Assembly (NCBI GenBank): GCA_947626355.1
Contig: CANQRV010000001.1
Location: forward strand, 58,919-122,918
Direction: 5' to 3'
Length of the DNA stretch: 64,000 nucleotides
Origin: an uncultured Muribaculaceae bacterium
GTDB lineage: Bacteria; Bacteroidota; Bacteroidia; Bacteroidales; Muribaculaceae
Shown: piece after piece, positions 53,135-63,174 of the stretch
Layout: every line of letters starts with the position of its first letter
Numbering within the stretch: the stretch's first letter is position 1
Program-made: the position numbers and the translations under genes
The notes under the pieces: generated by a model
What the model saw: the letters and a program-made list of their open reading frames with translations, nothing else
What the model was told of the DNA's origin: nothing
Databases searched by the model: none

Positions 53135-53503
53135 ATGACTATCGATGATATAAGGGCTTTGATTGCTTCGGATGAGTCGCGGACTCTGGAGTTGAAGAAG
53201 ACAGCGGGCGAACTGAAGGACGGTGCATACGTCTATGTCACCTTCAGACGACCAGCCAAAGTCGTCCCTGCTACTCAAAAAGAGCAATCAGGTGGTAATG
53301 TCGCTCAAAATGTCGCTCAAAATGTCGCTCAAAACTTAGATGAAAGGATAGTTCAAATAATAAAATCGAATCCTTCCATCAAACGTGAGGACATAGCGAA
53401 TCAACTATCTGTAACTAAGAAAACGGTCGAGCGTCATCTAAAGAATCTTGGTATAAAGTGGGAAGGTCATTCTAAAACAGGACACTGGGTCAAGACTCTG
53501 TAA
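53135..53503 (+). pseudogene. AlbA_2/AAA_4 (Schlafen-like) DNA-binding protein with core deleted in frame
   Basis: The 122-codon frame starts MTIDDIRALIASDESRTLEL and KKTAGELKDG, which I recognise as the N-terminus of the roughly 450-500-residue AlbA_2 ATP-binding/transcriptional regulator family of Bacteroidales. After residue 30 it jumps to AYVYVTFRRPAKVV, which looks like the family's C-terminal end, then a linker with three NVAQ repeats and a winged-helix region (SIKREDIANQLSVTKKTVER). The AlbA_2 nucleotide-binding core and AAA_4 domain are absent. The deletion is in frame, so a small DNA-binding protein could be made. The DNA is AT-rich compared with its flanks. Confidence 0.7.
53297..53332 (+). 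repeat. Three perfect 12-bp tandem repeats within the relic
   Basis: AATGTCGCTCAA is repeated three times, encoding Asn-Val-Ala-Gln each time. In-frame short repeats in this linker position are common in the family and probably vary in number by slippage. Confidence 0.85.
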
Positions 53504-53524
53504 TAATGGCGTATAAAAATAAAA

Positions 53525-54376
53525 ATGATGGATTTAGAAAGGATTATAGCCTCGACACGACGGTATAATTTACACTCGCACACGGAGTATTGCGACGGGC
53601 GCAACACTATGGAGGAGATGGCTCGCGGCGCACTGGAGGCCGGTATGGAATTTTACGGCTTCACTCCCCACAGCCCCATTTCCGTGGAGTCGAAATGCAA
53701 TATGGACGCCGCGAAGGTGGATGAATATATCGCCCGCAGTCGCGAGATCGCCTCACACTACGCCCCGCGATGCACATTCCTCACAGGAATGGAGATCGAC
53801 TATCTCGGCAGCGAGTGGGGGCCGCATCTCGACTATTTCCAGCGCATGGACCTCGACTACAGGATAGGTTCCGTACATTTCGTGCCTACACGCGACGGAG
53901 TGGCCATCGACTGCGACGGAAGATACGAGCGGTTTGCCGTCAACCTCAAGGAGGCTTTCGGCGGCGACCTGCGGTATGTGGTGGAGAAATATTTCGAGCA
54001 GGTGATCACGATGACCGAGCGCGGCGGCTTCGACATACTCGGACATCTCGACAAGATAGCAGGCAACGCCTCGCAGGCCGCGCCGGGCATAGAGGACGAG
54101 CCATGGTATGAGGGCCTCATCGACCATGCCCTGTCGACAGCCTCGTCGGCCGGAGTAATCGTGGAGATCAACACCAAAGCCCTCGCCACCAAAAGCCGTT
54201 TCTTCCCGGCAGCGAGATGGATTGATAAAGTGATGGCCACGGGGCTTCCCGTGGCCGTGAACAGTGACGCGCATTATGTCGACAAGATCGACGCAGGGCG
54301 CCGTGAGGCTTTCGAGCTGCTTGACAGCTATTCCTCGGCCGGCTCTGACTCCGCCTTGCGCGGAAGCGTGAGGTAG
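53525..54376 (+). CDS. PHP-domain histidinol-phosphatase-type hydrolase
   Basis: The 283-residue metal-dependent phosphatase is of the HisK/PHP type. The metal-binding start is NLHSHTEYCDG (His17, His19), followed by FYGFTPHSP, FLTGMEIDYL, a HFVPTRDG segment (SVHF), FDILGHLDKI and a late NSDAHY. Histidinol phosphate is the family's usual substrate, but the rest of the his pathway is not in the window, so the true substrate is uncertain. The first dozen residues (MMDLERIIASTRR) are encoded across the right copy of the 20-bp direct repeat and may have been supplied by a rearrangement. The 3' end overlaps the convergent nhaA by 49 bases. Confidence 0.85.
   Translation: MMDLERIIASTRRYNLHSHTEYCDGRNTMEEMARGALEAGMEFYGFTPHSPISVESKCNMDAAKVDEYIARSREIASHYAPRCTFLTGMEIDYLGSEWGPHLDYFQRMDLDYRIGSVHFVPTRDGVAIDCDGRYERFAVNLKEAFGGDLRYVVEKYFEQVITMTERGGFDILGHLDKIAGNASQAAPGIEDEPWYEGLIDHALSTASSAGVIVEINTKALATKSRFFPAARWIDKVMATGLPVAVNSDAHYVDKIDAGRREAFELLDSYSSAGSDSALRGSVR
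53547..53566 (+). repeat. Right copy of the 20-bp direct repeat, at the start of the PHP gene
   Basis: AGCCTCGACACGACGGTATA matches 52828-52847 at 19 of 20 bases. Flanking bases on both sides differ, so the repeat is sharply bounded. It falls within codons 8-14 of the PHP gene. Confidence 0.65.
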
Positions 54377-55692
54377 AGCACCAGCCAGCCGGTCACACCG
54401 GCAAGAAGGCTGCCGACGAGGATACCCATCCTGGCGTTGTTGAGCATCTGGAGCTGGAACGGGTCGCCCGTGCCAAACGAGAGGTTGGCGATGAATAGCG
54501 AGACGGTGAAGCCTATGCCGCCGAGAAAAGAGACGCCGGCAATCTGGCGCCAGGTGGTGGAATGCGGCATCGACGACCATCCCAGCTTCACGGCAATCCA
54601 CGTGAAAAGGAAAATGCCGATCGACTTGCCGGCCATCAGGCCGAGAATCACCGCCGGAGCAACCCCGCTGAAGAGCGACGACAGCTGAAGGTCTCCGAAA
54701 TATATTCCGGCGTTGGCGAAAGCGAAGATGGGGATGATGATATAGTTGACTACCGGATGAAGCGAGTCCTCGAGATCCTGAAGAGGCGAGATCACCTTGT
54801 CGGAAGCGCTCTCTATCTCCTTTAGCCAGTTCATCTGCGCCTTGTCGAGAATGAGGCGCGACTCAAGCCCGGAGTCGTTGTCGCTCGCGAAGTGGGCGAT
54901 GTTCTTCCTTATCGTCCTGACATATTTACCGGGGGCATACACCGGCTTGGCGGGCACACAGAGGGCCACGAGCACGCCGGCGATGGTCGGATGAATTCCC
55001 GCATTCAGGAATAGGAACCAGACGAAAGCCCCTATTCCGAGATAGAAGATCTTCGACTGTATGCCCATGCGACCTCCCAAGGCGAGAATCAACAGCAAGC
55101 CCGCGGCGATGGCCAGCATCCAGACGCTGATGTGAGTGCTGTAGAAGATGGCTATCACGAGGATGCCGCCGATGTCGTCGACCACAGCGAGAGTGGTGAG
55201 GAAGATCTTGAGCGACACCGGCACCCGCGAGCCGAGCATGGCGAGCACGCCGAGCGAGAAGGCGATATCGGTGGCCATAGGGATGGCCGCGCCTCCGGCA
55301 TAGGAAGTGCCGGCAGCCATGAGGATATAGATCACTACGGGCAATCCCATACCGCCTACCGCCGCCACAACAGGAAGGAGAGCCTGACGGAAAGAGGAGA
55401 GCTCGCCGACAAGCACCTCGCGCTTGATCTCAAGACCGATGGTGAAGAAGACCACGGCCATCAGGGCATCATTGATGAAAGCCATGATGCTCATGGGGTG
55501 GCCATAATGGCTGAAGAGGTTGAAGGCTCCGACCTGCAGGGCAATCTCATGAGTCCACAGCGAGTTGTAGAAATCGCGCAGAAACGGCAGATTGACCACC
55601 AGCAGCGCGAGCGCCGTAGCGGCCATCAGCACCGAGCCTCCGTTGGCATAGTTGCGCAGGGTCTTGCGGGCGGTATAGAATGTCTGGTTCAT
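54328..55692 (-). CDS. nhaA: Na+/H+ antiporter NhaA
   Basis: The 454-residue inner-membrane antiporter exchanges sodium for protons. It shows the NhaA hallmarks: IGLEIKREVLVGEL, the unwound-helix ATDIAFSLGVLAMLGSRVP with the Asp equivalent to D133, and AVVDDIGGILVIA with the adjacent Asp pair (D163/D164 in E. coli). About twelve helices are visible. It is slightly longer than E. coli NhaA because of a cytoplasmic loop (about 265-300) and a charged C-terminus. It starts 12 bp after the peroxiredoxin gene, so the two form a leftward pair. Its 3' end overlaps the convergent PHP gene by 49 bp. Confidence 0.95.
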   Translation of the reverse strand: MNQTFYTARKTLRNYANGGSVLMAATALALLVVNLPFLRDFYNSLWTHEIALQVGAFNLFSHYGHPMSIMAFINDALMAVVFFTIGLEIKREVLVGELSSFRQALLPVVAAVGGMGLPVVIYILMAAGTSYAGGAAIPMATDIAFSLGVLAMLGSRVPVSLKIFLTTLAVVDDIGGILVIAIFYSTHISVWMLAIAAGLLLILALGGRMGIQSKIFYLGIGAFVWFLFLNAGIHPTIAGVLVALCVPAKPVYAPGKYVRTIRKNIAHFASDNDSGLESRLILDKAQMNWLKEIESASDKVISPLQDLEDSLHPVVNYIIIPIFAFANAGIYFGDLQLSSLFSGVAPAVILGLMAGKSIGIFLFTWIAVKLGWSSMPHSTTWRQIAGVSFLGGIGFTVSLFIANLSFGTGDPFQLQMLNNARMGILVGSLLAGVTGWLVLYLTLPRKAESEPAEE

Positions 55693-55704
55693 GACCGGGA
55701 AGTG

Positions 55705-56181
55705 TCAGGCGGGGTTGGGAGAATAGCGGTTGTCTAGAAGGGCGAAGAGCTGCTCGGCGGCCTCCTTGGTCTTCACTTTCTCCACCACATCGGTGACGGT
55801 GCCGTCGTGGTCGCACACGAAAGTGGTCCTGACGACACCCATATATTCGCGTCCGGCCATCTTCTTGAGGCGCCAGACACCCGCGAGCTGACAGAGGGTG
55901 GTGTCGGTATCGGCCACGAGCGGGAACGGCAGGCAGTATTTCTCGGCAAACTTGCGGTGGCTCTGCTCCGAGTCCTTGCTGACGCCGATGATCTGATAGC
56001 CCATCTTACGAAACTGCTCATACTGAGAGGCGAGGCTCTGCGCCTCCATCGAGCATCCGGGGGTATTGTCTTTCGGATAGAAATAGATGATGAAACGCAT
56101 GCCGGAGAAGTCGGAAAGTCTCACATCGCGCCCGTCGGCGTCAATGCCGAGCAGGTCGGGAAAACGGTCTCCTATATTCAT
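55705..56181 (-). CDS. bcp: Thioredoxin-dependent peroxiredoxin (Bcp/PrxQ type)
   Basis: The 158-residue thiol peroxidase reduces hydroperoxides. The active-site region is YFYPKDNTPGCSMEAQSLAS, with the peroxidatic Cys at about residue 43. The resolving Cys found five residues later in many PrxQ enzymes is Gln/Ser here, so the enzyme is probably of the 1-Cys or alternative type and may depend directly on thioredoxin. The ATG at 56181 (MNIGDRFPDLLGID) is preferred over 56202. It is encoded directly upstream of nhaA, and its promoter region overlaps that of the divergent DUF1963 gene. Confidence 0.88.
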   Translation of the reverse strand: MNIGDRFPDLLGIDADGRDVRLSDFSGMRFIIYFYPKDNTPGCSMEAQSLASQYEQFRKMGYQIIGVSKDSEQSHRKFAEKYCLPFPLVADTDTTLCQLAGVWRLKKMAGREYMGVVRTTFVCDHDGTVTDVVEKVKTKEAAEQLFALLDNRYSPNPA

Positions 56182-56273
56182 GACTGTAATTGGTTTTAAC
56201 ATTTATACATATAGTAAACGCACATATCGGGCCACTTGTTTTGGCCGGCATTAGACGCCCGGCCTGAAATATT

Positions 56274-56306
56274 TTTGATTACAAAGATAAAAAGCATTAA
56301 ATTTGC
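56274..56306 (+). promoter_or_regulatory. Promoter of the DUF1963 gene
   Basis: TTTG (56274-56277), a 20-bp spacer, then TAAATTTGC (56298-56306), 28 bases before the ATG at 56334. It overlaps the opposite -7-like element of the bcp gene. Confidence 0.8.
56281..56289 (-). promoter_or_regulatory. Possible -7 element of bcp-nhaA
   Basis: On the minus strand TATCTTTGT, about 100 bases before the bcp ATG. No TTG lies at 19-20 bp upstream. It sits inside the spacer of the rightward DUF1963 promoter, so the two promoters would compete. Confidence 0.4.
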
Positions 56307-56333
56307 GGAACATACACATAAGACCGCTATATC

Positions 56334-56966
56334 ATGGCAATAAGAATAACGACACACGAGACCGATGAAGACCTGACGGGCAAGAGCCACTGGTGGGGAT
56401 TTCCCGACCTACCTGAGAGTGTGGACTTTCCGGTCGCTGCAATCCACGATGACGATGAGAAGGAGGGCGAGGACCTCCTGACCTTTATCTGCCAGATCCG
56501 GCTGGAAGATATCGCGCCCTACGACAGCGAGGGGCTGTTCCCCCACAGCGGCATGCTCTATTTCTTTGCGGAGCTCGACTATTTCCTCGGTGACCTGGAT
56601 GCCCATGCCGAGGGACTCGGCTTCTGGCCCCAAAACAGCTACAAGGTGATATATACGCCTGAGACCGACGATCTGCACACCCATAGGGTGCAGTGGAGCG
56701 ACGGTAGCGATGCATGTCTGCCGGCGGAGTCGATGAGCTTCGAGGAGACAGGCGTGCGCGAAGACGGCATGAAGCTGCTGGGCCTCCCCTACTTCGAGGA
56801 GGTAGGCGACAAGGCGCCGGGCGACATCTCGCTGCTCCAGCTTGACGAGGAGGAGAGATGGGGGCTGCGCTTCTACGACTGCGGGATGCTCAACTTCCTG
56901 ATCCCGAAAAAGGCGCTCCGTGAGCGACGCTTCGACTCGACGCGCCTCTACTTCCACAGCCTGTAA
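56334..56966 (+). CDS. DUF1963 (YwqG-like) protein
   Basis: The 210-residue cytoplasmic protein matches the YwqG/DUF1963 pattern: a start with SHWWGFPDLPESVDFP, the LTFICQIRLEDIAPYDSEGLFPHSGMLYFF core, and the late LLQLDEEERWGLRFYDCGMLNFLIPKKAL segment. The family has no established function. Members often lie near toxin-immunity or stress genes, but no toxin is seen beside this one. It is a single gene with its own promoter, followed by the outer-membrane barrel gene 76 bp later. Confidence 0.8.
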   Translation: MAIRITTHETDEDLTGKSHWWGFPDLPESVDFPVAAIHDDDEKEGEDLLTFICQIRLEDIAPYDSEGLFPHSGMLYFFAELDYFLGDLDAHAEGLGFWPQNSYKVIYTPETDDLHTHRVQWSDGSDACLPAESMSFEETGVREDGMKLLGLPYFEEVGDKAPGDISLLQLDEEERWGLRFYDCGMLNFLIPKKALRERRFDSTRLYFHSL

Positions 56967-57042
56967 AGCCACTGATAAAAGTTTTTGAGGAATCTGTAAC
57001 AATTGGGGGGGATGGGCGTATGTAAGATAAAACAGTTCCACT

Positions 57043-59139
57043 ATGACACACCGATTTATCATCGCAGCATTCTGTGCCGTCTTCTCCGCCACAGCCTTCG
57101 CACAGCAGGAGAGCACCGACAGCGTCTCCACTAAAACACTCGACGAAGTCGTGGTGGAGGCTTCCAACCAACAGACCTCCTCCAATAAATCAACCTATAT
57201 TCCCAGCGCCAGGCAGAAGAACGCCGCCGCCGATGCCATCTCCCTTCTGAGCCACATGGCAATTCCCCAGATCGAGGTTAACCCGGTCAGCCAGGCGGTG
57301 ACGACAGCCACCGGGCAAGGAGTGGCTGTATTCATCGATTTCCTCCCGGCTACAGCCCAGGACCTTCAGGGAATGAAAACGCAGGATGTAAAAAAGGTAG
57401 AGTATTACCTGCATCCCACCGACCCGAGGTTTCAGGGCGCACGCTACGCCATCAACTTCGTGATGCAGAAATATGTGTGGGGCGGATACACGAAATTCAT
57501 GGCCAGCAAATGGCTGGGCGTCAACCGCACCGAAGGGGAGGTCTATTCCAAAATGGCCTACAAGTCGATGGTCTTCGACATATATGGCGATGAGATATAT
57601 CTCACCGACCGTCACGGCGGAATGAAGTCGACCGAGACATTCCATTTCGACGATCTGTATGGCCGTGGCCCACAGACCGTGGAGCGGACCTCAGAGACCA
57701 ACTCATCACTGAGCCGTTTCAACGGTACCGACCTTGCATTCAGAGCCCTCTACAACAGCGACAACGCACGGATCTCCAACCGGCTGTCGTATAGCCTCAC
57801 CGACAATCCCCACGAGGATGCCGTCAACTCACTTCTGTATTCGCCGGAGCTTTTCCCATCGACAACTGCCACTACACGAGCCTCAAGCCACAACTGGGCA
57901 CTCTCCTACAACGGCAATTTCTTCTTCAGATTCTCACCGAAGTTCTCTCTTGAAGCCGGAGCCGAATATACCTACGGCAAAAACAAATCCAATTCGCTAT
58001 ATACCACCGGCGATGCCCTTTCCATAACCAACAACGCCACAGAGGACGTGCATATATTCTCGATATATCCACGCTTATACTGGCAGATTAACGAGAAGAA
58101 CGCCTTTATAATATATGCGGCTACAAAGCATACATGGAACATAATCGACTATTTGGGCAATTCACCTTCCCATCAGAAATACAATGTGGGAGGCTATATC
58201 GCCGGAGCCCAATATGACCTCAGTCTCGAAAAATGGAACATCGGCGGCGAATTCGGCTGGTCATGGGAAAGCAACAACATCAGCGACAACCGTATAACCA
58301 ACGACTATCCGCGGGCAAACGCCTATGTGACCTTCTCGCCAACCGACAAGCATCAGTTTGAAGCCAACTGGACCTACAACAAAGACGTGCCTGAAGCATC
58401 ACAGAAGAGTCCCAACATGCTTCGCCAGGACGAGCTGATGTGGTATCAGGGCACACCGACACTCGCCGACTACACGTATCAGAGCGCGGGGGTGTCATAT
58501 ACATGGCTGCCTAACAACAAATGGCAGCTGTCGGCCGACGGCTACCTATATATGCTCGGCAACCGGTGCGTCACCGTCTACTCCCCCACCGCACCCGAAG
58601 GCACCATGCTCAGAAAGTACGTGAACAACGGAGACTACCGCAGCGGGATGCTCGGCCTCTCGGCCACAGCAAAGTTCTTCGGCGGAAAACTCATAGCCAA
58701 ACTGCGCCCGCAGTATTGGATGAGGAAGACTACCGGTGCATACGCAAGCACGCGCAACGAGCTGACATGCATTGCCCAGCTCGCATATTATTTCGGAAAT
58801 TTCTATCTCTGGAGCTGGTATATTACGCCGAGCCACTATCAGGAGGAGCAGAGTGGCATTGTGGAGCGGAGCCCGGCAAGCTATCAGATACAGCTCGGCT
58901 GGAGCGGCAAGGGCTGGAACATCCGCGCCGGCGTCTTCAATTTCCTGCGCACTTCCTGGGAGGAATTTCACCAGACACTGAACAGCGAATACTACAGCTT
59001 TGACCGCCGGACATATAACACGGCTAAGCACTGGCGCGTGATGATCAATGTCTCCTACACATTCGGCTACGGCAAGAAGGTGGAATACGGCGACGAGATG
59101 TATGGCAGCGGCACCGCCGGCTCCGCCATCCTGAAATAA
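57043..59139 (+). CDS. TonB-dependent-receptor-like outer-membrane barrel protein
   Basis: The 698-residue protein has a signal peptide (1-20, ending TAFAQ) and then a possible TonB box, TLDEVVVEASNQ, near residue 30. A short plug-like region to about 150 includes IEVNPVSQAVTTATGQGVAV and VKKVEYYLHPTDPRFQGARY. Long amphipathic strands rich in Trp and Tyr follow to the C-terminus. It lacks the N-terminal carboxypeptidase-regulatory domain of SusC proteins and no SusD gene is near. It belongs broadly to the outer-membrane beta-barrel/TonB-receptor-like proteins of Bacteroidales. The substrate is unknown. A hairpin terminator follows. Confidence 0.75.
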   Translation: MTHRFIIAAFCAVFSATAFAQQESTDSVSTKTLDEVVVEASNQQTSSNKSTYIPSARQKNAAADAISLLSHMAIPQIEVNPVSQAVTTATGQGVAVFIDFLPATAQDLQGMKTQDVKKVEYYLHPTDPRFQGARYAINFVMQKYVWGGYTKFMASKWLGVNRTEGEVYSKMAYKSMVFDIYGDEIYLTDRHGGMKSTETFHFDDLYGRGPQTVERTSETNSSLSRFNGTDLAFRALYNSDNARISNRLSYSLTDNPHEDAVNSLLYSPELFPSTTATTRASSHNWALSYNGNFFFRFSPKFSLEAGAEYTYGKNKSNSLYTTGDALSITNNATEDVHIFSIYPRLYWQINEKNAFIIYAATKHTWNIIDYLGNSPSHQKYNVGGYIAGAQYDLSLEKWNIGGEFGWSWESNNISDNRITNDYPRANAYVTFSPTDKHQFEANWTYNKDVPEASQKSPNMLRQDELMWYQGTPTLADYTYQSAGVSYTWLPNNKWQLSADGYLYMLGNRCVTVYSPTAPEGTMLRKYVNNGDYRSGMLGLSATAKFFGGKLIAKLRPQYWMRKTTGAYASTRNELTCIAQLAYYFGNFYLWSWYITPSHYQEEQSGIVERSPASYQIQLGWSGKGWNIRAGVFNFLRTSWEEFHQTLNSEYYSFDRRTYNTAKHWRVMINVSYTFGYGKKVEYGDEMYGSGTAGSAILK

Positions 59140-59155
59140 CATCCGCGACACAACA

Positions 59156-59190
59156 ATCACCCCCGCACGGCAAATCCATGCGGGGGTGAT
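59156..59190. terminator. Hairpin between convergent barrel gene and lepA
   Basis: ATCACCCCCGCA at 59156-59167 pairs perfectly with TGCGGGGGTGAT at 59179-59190. There is no long U-run on either side, but its place between two gene ends supports termination in both directions. Confidence 0.65.
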
Positions 59191-59223
59191 CGCGTATTCT
59201 AAACCTTCATGAGTCTTTAATTG

Positions 59224-61011
<1,788 letters not shown>

Positions 61012-61043
61012 TCTTTGAACTCAACAATGATGGCATTGCCTCT

Positions 61044-61075
61044 GCAAAATTAACAAAATAGGGCGAAACGGCAAA
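61044..61075 (-). promoter_or_regulatory. Promoter of lepA
   Basis: On the minus strand TTTG (61072-61075), a 19-bp spacer, then TAATTTTGC (61044-61052), 33 bases before the ATG. The TTTG is the U-tract of the preceding terminator. Confidence 0.75.
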
Positions 61076-61103
61076 ATCGGGAGCTTATTCCGCTCCCCCG
61101 ATT
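61075..61103 (-). terminator. Terminator of the nucleoside transporter gene
   Basis: AATCGGGAGC at 61075-61084 pairs with GCTCC...GATT at 61092-61103, leaving two unpaired C bases. Read leftwards it runs into TTTTG. It reaches the stop codon of the transporter gene. Confidence 0.65.
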
Positions 61104-62443
61104 CAGCTCCGAAGGCGTTGCCGGTCAGATGGAAACGCCATGCGGAAAGCCACTGCAAGCACGAGGGCGTAGACCGCAATAACAAGCCAGAACGACTGCC
61201 AGTCGCCCATGAAATAACGCGTGCCCTCCACCATCTCCCAACGGCAGAAATGATTGACGAGCCCACCGGCCGCAATCATGCCGAGCGTGGCTCCCAGACC
61301 GCTGCTCATCATCATGAGCACACCCTGTGCGCGCCCGCGGGCACTCTCCGGAGCGTTCCGCTCCATATACATGGCGCCCGCGATGCTGAGGAAATTGAAG
61401 GCTATGCCGTAGACCAGCATCGAGAGCACGAGCATCCAGAGACGGGAGCCCGTGTCGCCGAAAGCGAAAAGGCCGAACCTCAGGCTCCAGGCCACGAGGG
61501 CCACGGTCACCGTAGCCCGGAAGCCGAAACGCCGCATAAAACAGGGAAGGAGCAGAATGCAGAATGCCTCCGAGATATTGGAGAGGGAGAAGAGCATCGT
61601 GGCGTTGCCGGCCGCCAGCGAACCGGCAAACTCCGGCAAAGCATTGAAATGAGAGATGAAAGGAGTGGCATAGCCGTTGGTGACCTGAACGCACACGCCT
61701 GCCAGCACCGCAAAACAGAGGAACACCCTTATGCCCTTATGGGAGAACAGACGGAAATCGGCCAGGCCTATCAAAGCCGACCAACCCGACGGAGCCTTAG
61801 CGACAGATGCGCGTGGCGGCCGAAAAGCCGGAAGGGAGAGTGAATAGAGCGAAGTAGCCACTCCAAAGACCGCAGCAGTAAGGAGCATACCGCGGGTGAA
61901 CTGAAAACGGGCCATCCCCTGTGGTGACGCATCCGACAGAGTGAACCCTATGTGGCCGTCGTAATAATAAAGCGAGTTGACGAGCCACATCGCCGCCACG
62001 AATCCTACGGTGCCGAAAAGGCGCACGGCCGGGAAATCGGCCATCATATCGCGCCCGGTGTTTTTCAGTATCGCGAACGAGACGGTGTTGGAGAGGGCGA
62101 TCGTGGGCATATAAAACACGAGGAAGAGCATGTAGAGCAAGAATAGGGGCCAGAATCGGACCTCATCAGCCATATCGGCATATAGCCAGGCGCCCGACAT
62201 GCCCAGAGCCGCAAGCAGATGGCAAAGGGAAAGCAGACGCGAGGGAGCCACGCGTCTGTCGGCCACCCAACCCATAGTCACAGGCATGAAGAGGGAGACA
62301 AGGCCAGATGCGGCATAAAACCATGATATGTAGCTACCGAGGCCCACGCGCCCGAGAAACTGGCCGAGACATCCCAGATAGGATCCCCATACCGCAAACT
62401 GCAGGAAATAAAGAAGCGACAGACGTGTCTTGATATTGCCCAT
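61103..62443 (-). CDS. MFS transporter, nucleoside:H+ symporter family (NupG/XapB-like)
   Basis: The 446-residue, twelve-helix major-facilitator protein starts MGNIKTRLSLLYFLQFAVWGSYL, a beginning typical of the nucleoside symporter family. It has the loop WVADRRVAPSRLL, the PTIALSNTVSFAIL segment after helix 4, and the late ESARGRAQGVLMMMSSGLGA. It probably imports a nucleoside with a proton. No nucleoside hydrolase or phosphorylase gene is adjacent. The 113-bp gap to the divergent methyltransferase gene shows no consensus promoter for either side. Confidence 0.88.
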   Translation of the reverse strand: MGNIKTRLSLLYFLQFAVWGSYLGCLGQFLGRVGLGSYISWFYAASGLVSLFMPVTMGWVADRRVAPSRLLSLCHLLAALGMSGAWLYADMADEVRFWPLFLLYMLFLVFYMPTIALSNTVSFAILKNTGRDMMADFPAVRLFGTVGFVAAMWLVNSLYYYDGHIGFTLSDASPQGMARFQFTRGMLLTAAVFGVATSLYSLSLPAFRPPRASVAKAPSGWSALIGLADFRLFSHKGIRVFLCFAVLAGVCVQVTNGYATPFISHFNALPEFAGSLAAGNATMLFSLSNISEAFCILLLPCFMRRFGFRATVTVALVAWSLRFGLFAFGDTGSRLWMLVLSMLVYGIAFNFLSIAGAMYMERNAPESARGRAQGVLMMMSSGLGATLGMIAAGGLVNHFCRWEMVEGTRYFMGDWQSFWLVIAVYALVLAVAFRMAFPSDRQRLRS

Positions 62444-62556
62444 ATTAAAAAAGCCTAAACCTATGCAATGAAACTAAAGCGTGAAATGCATAATAATAAA
62501 CCGGAAATAATGTTTAATTGTTATATAGGAAGCCAAAATAATTCAGTGACCAGAAC

Positions 62557-63174
62557 ATGCACGACATCGACTTCTTCAACTCCATCGCCCCTTTCTGGGA
62601 CAACATGGAGATACTCTCTACTCCCGCGAAAATCAACTATATCCTTGACAGGCTTGACATAACCGACAGCCAGAGCGTGCTCGACCTGGGCACCGGCACC
62701 GGCGTGCTGCTCCCCTACCTATGCAGCCGCACGGGAGAGGATGGACGCATCACGGCGGTCGACTTCTCGGAAGGGATGCTCGACGTGGCCCGCAGGAAAT
62801 ACGGGCACCTGCCGCAAGTATGCTTCGTGAAATGCGACTTCGAGCACGACGACATCGACGGGCACTACGACCACATACTCCTCTACAGTGTGTTTCCTCA
62901 CCTGCATCATCCGGCCAGAACCCTTGAAAAGCTCATGGGTCGCAACCTGAAACCCGACGGGAAAATCATCATCGCATTCCCCACCGACGAGACCTTCATC
63001 AACACCATCCACTCGAGCCGCCACGTGAGCAGCTCCCCGCTTCCACCGGCCGACGAGCTGACACAAAGGCTGAGGAGCGAGGGCTTCGACGCCCGCACAA
63101 TAGAAGCCACCCACGATGCCTATATAATAGAACTGACGGCAAAACGACACGCAACGGAAAAGACATCAGCATGA
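62557..63174 (+). CDS. Class I SAM-dependent methyltransferase
   Basis: The 205-residue methyltransferase has motif I as VLDLGTGTGVLLPYL at residues 41-55, the acidic motif II region ITAVDFSEGMLDVARRKYG, motif III VCFVKCDFEHDDIDGHYDHILLYSVFPHL, and a post-motif YIIELTAKR at the end. This is the small UbiE/Methyltransf_11-type layout; the substrate is not identifiable. Its stop overlaps the start of the next gene (ATGA), so the two are coupled. Confidence 0.88.
   Translation: MHDIDFFNSIAPFWDNMEILSTPAKINYILDRLDITDSQSVLDLGTGTGVLLPYLCSRTGEDGRITAVDFSEGMLDVARRKYGHLPQVCFVKCDFEHDDIDGHYDHILLYSVFPHLHHPARTLEKLMGRNLKPDGKIIIAFPTDETFINTIHSSRHVSSSPLPPADELTQRLRSEGFDARTIEATHDAYIIELTAKRHATEKTSA

Noticed and set aside
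53015..53287. A 90-codon leftward frame across the tandem repeat
   Set aside because: Its start would lie inside the AlbA_2 relic and its end in the 20-bp repeats (the product repeats HLLRIGF). There is no family resemblance and no promoter on that strand.
53297..53332. Short tandem repeats considered as a CRISPR-like array
   Set aside because: The units are 12 bp, contiguous, in frame and without spacers. They encode a protein linker.
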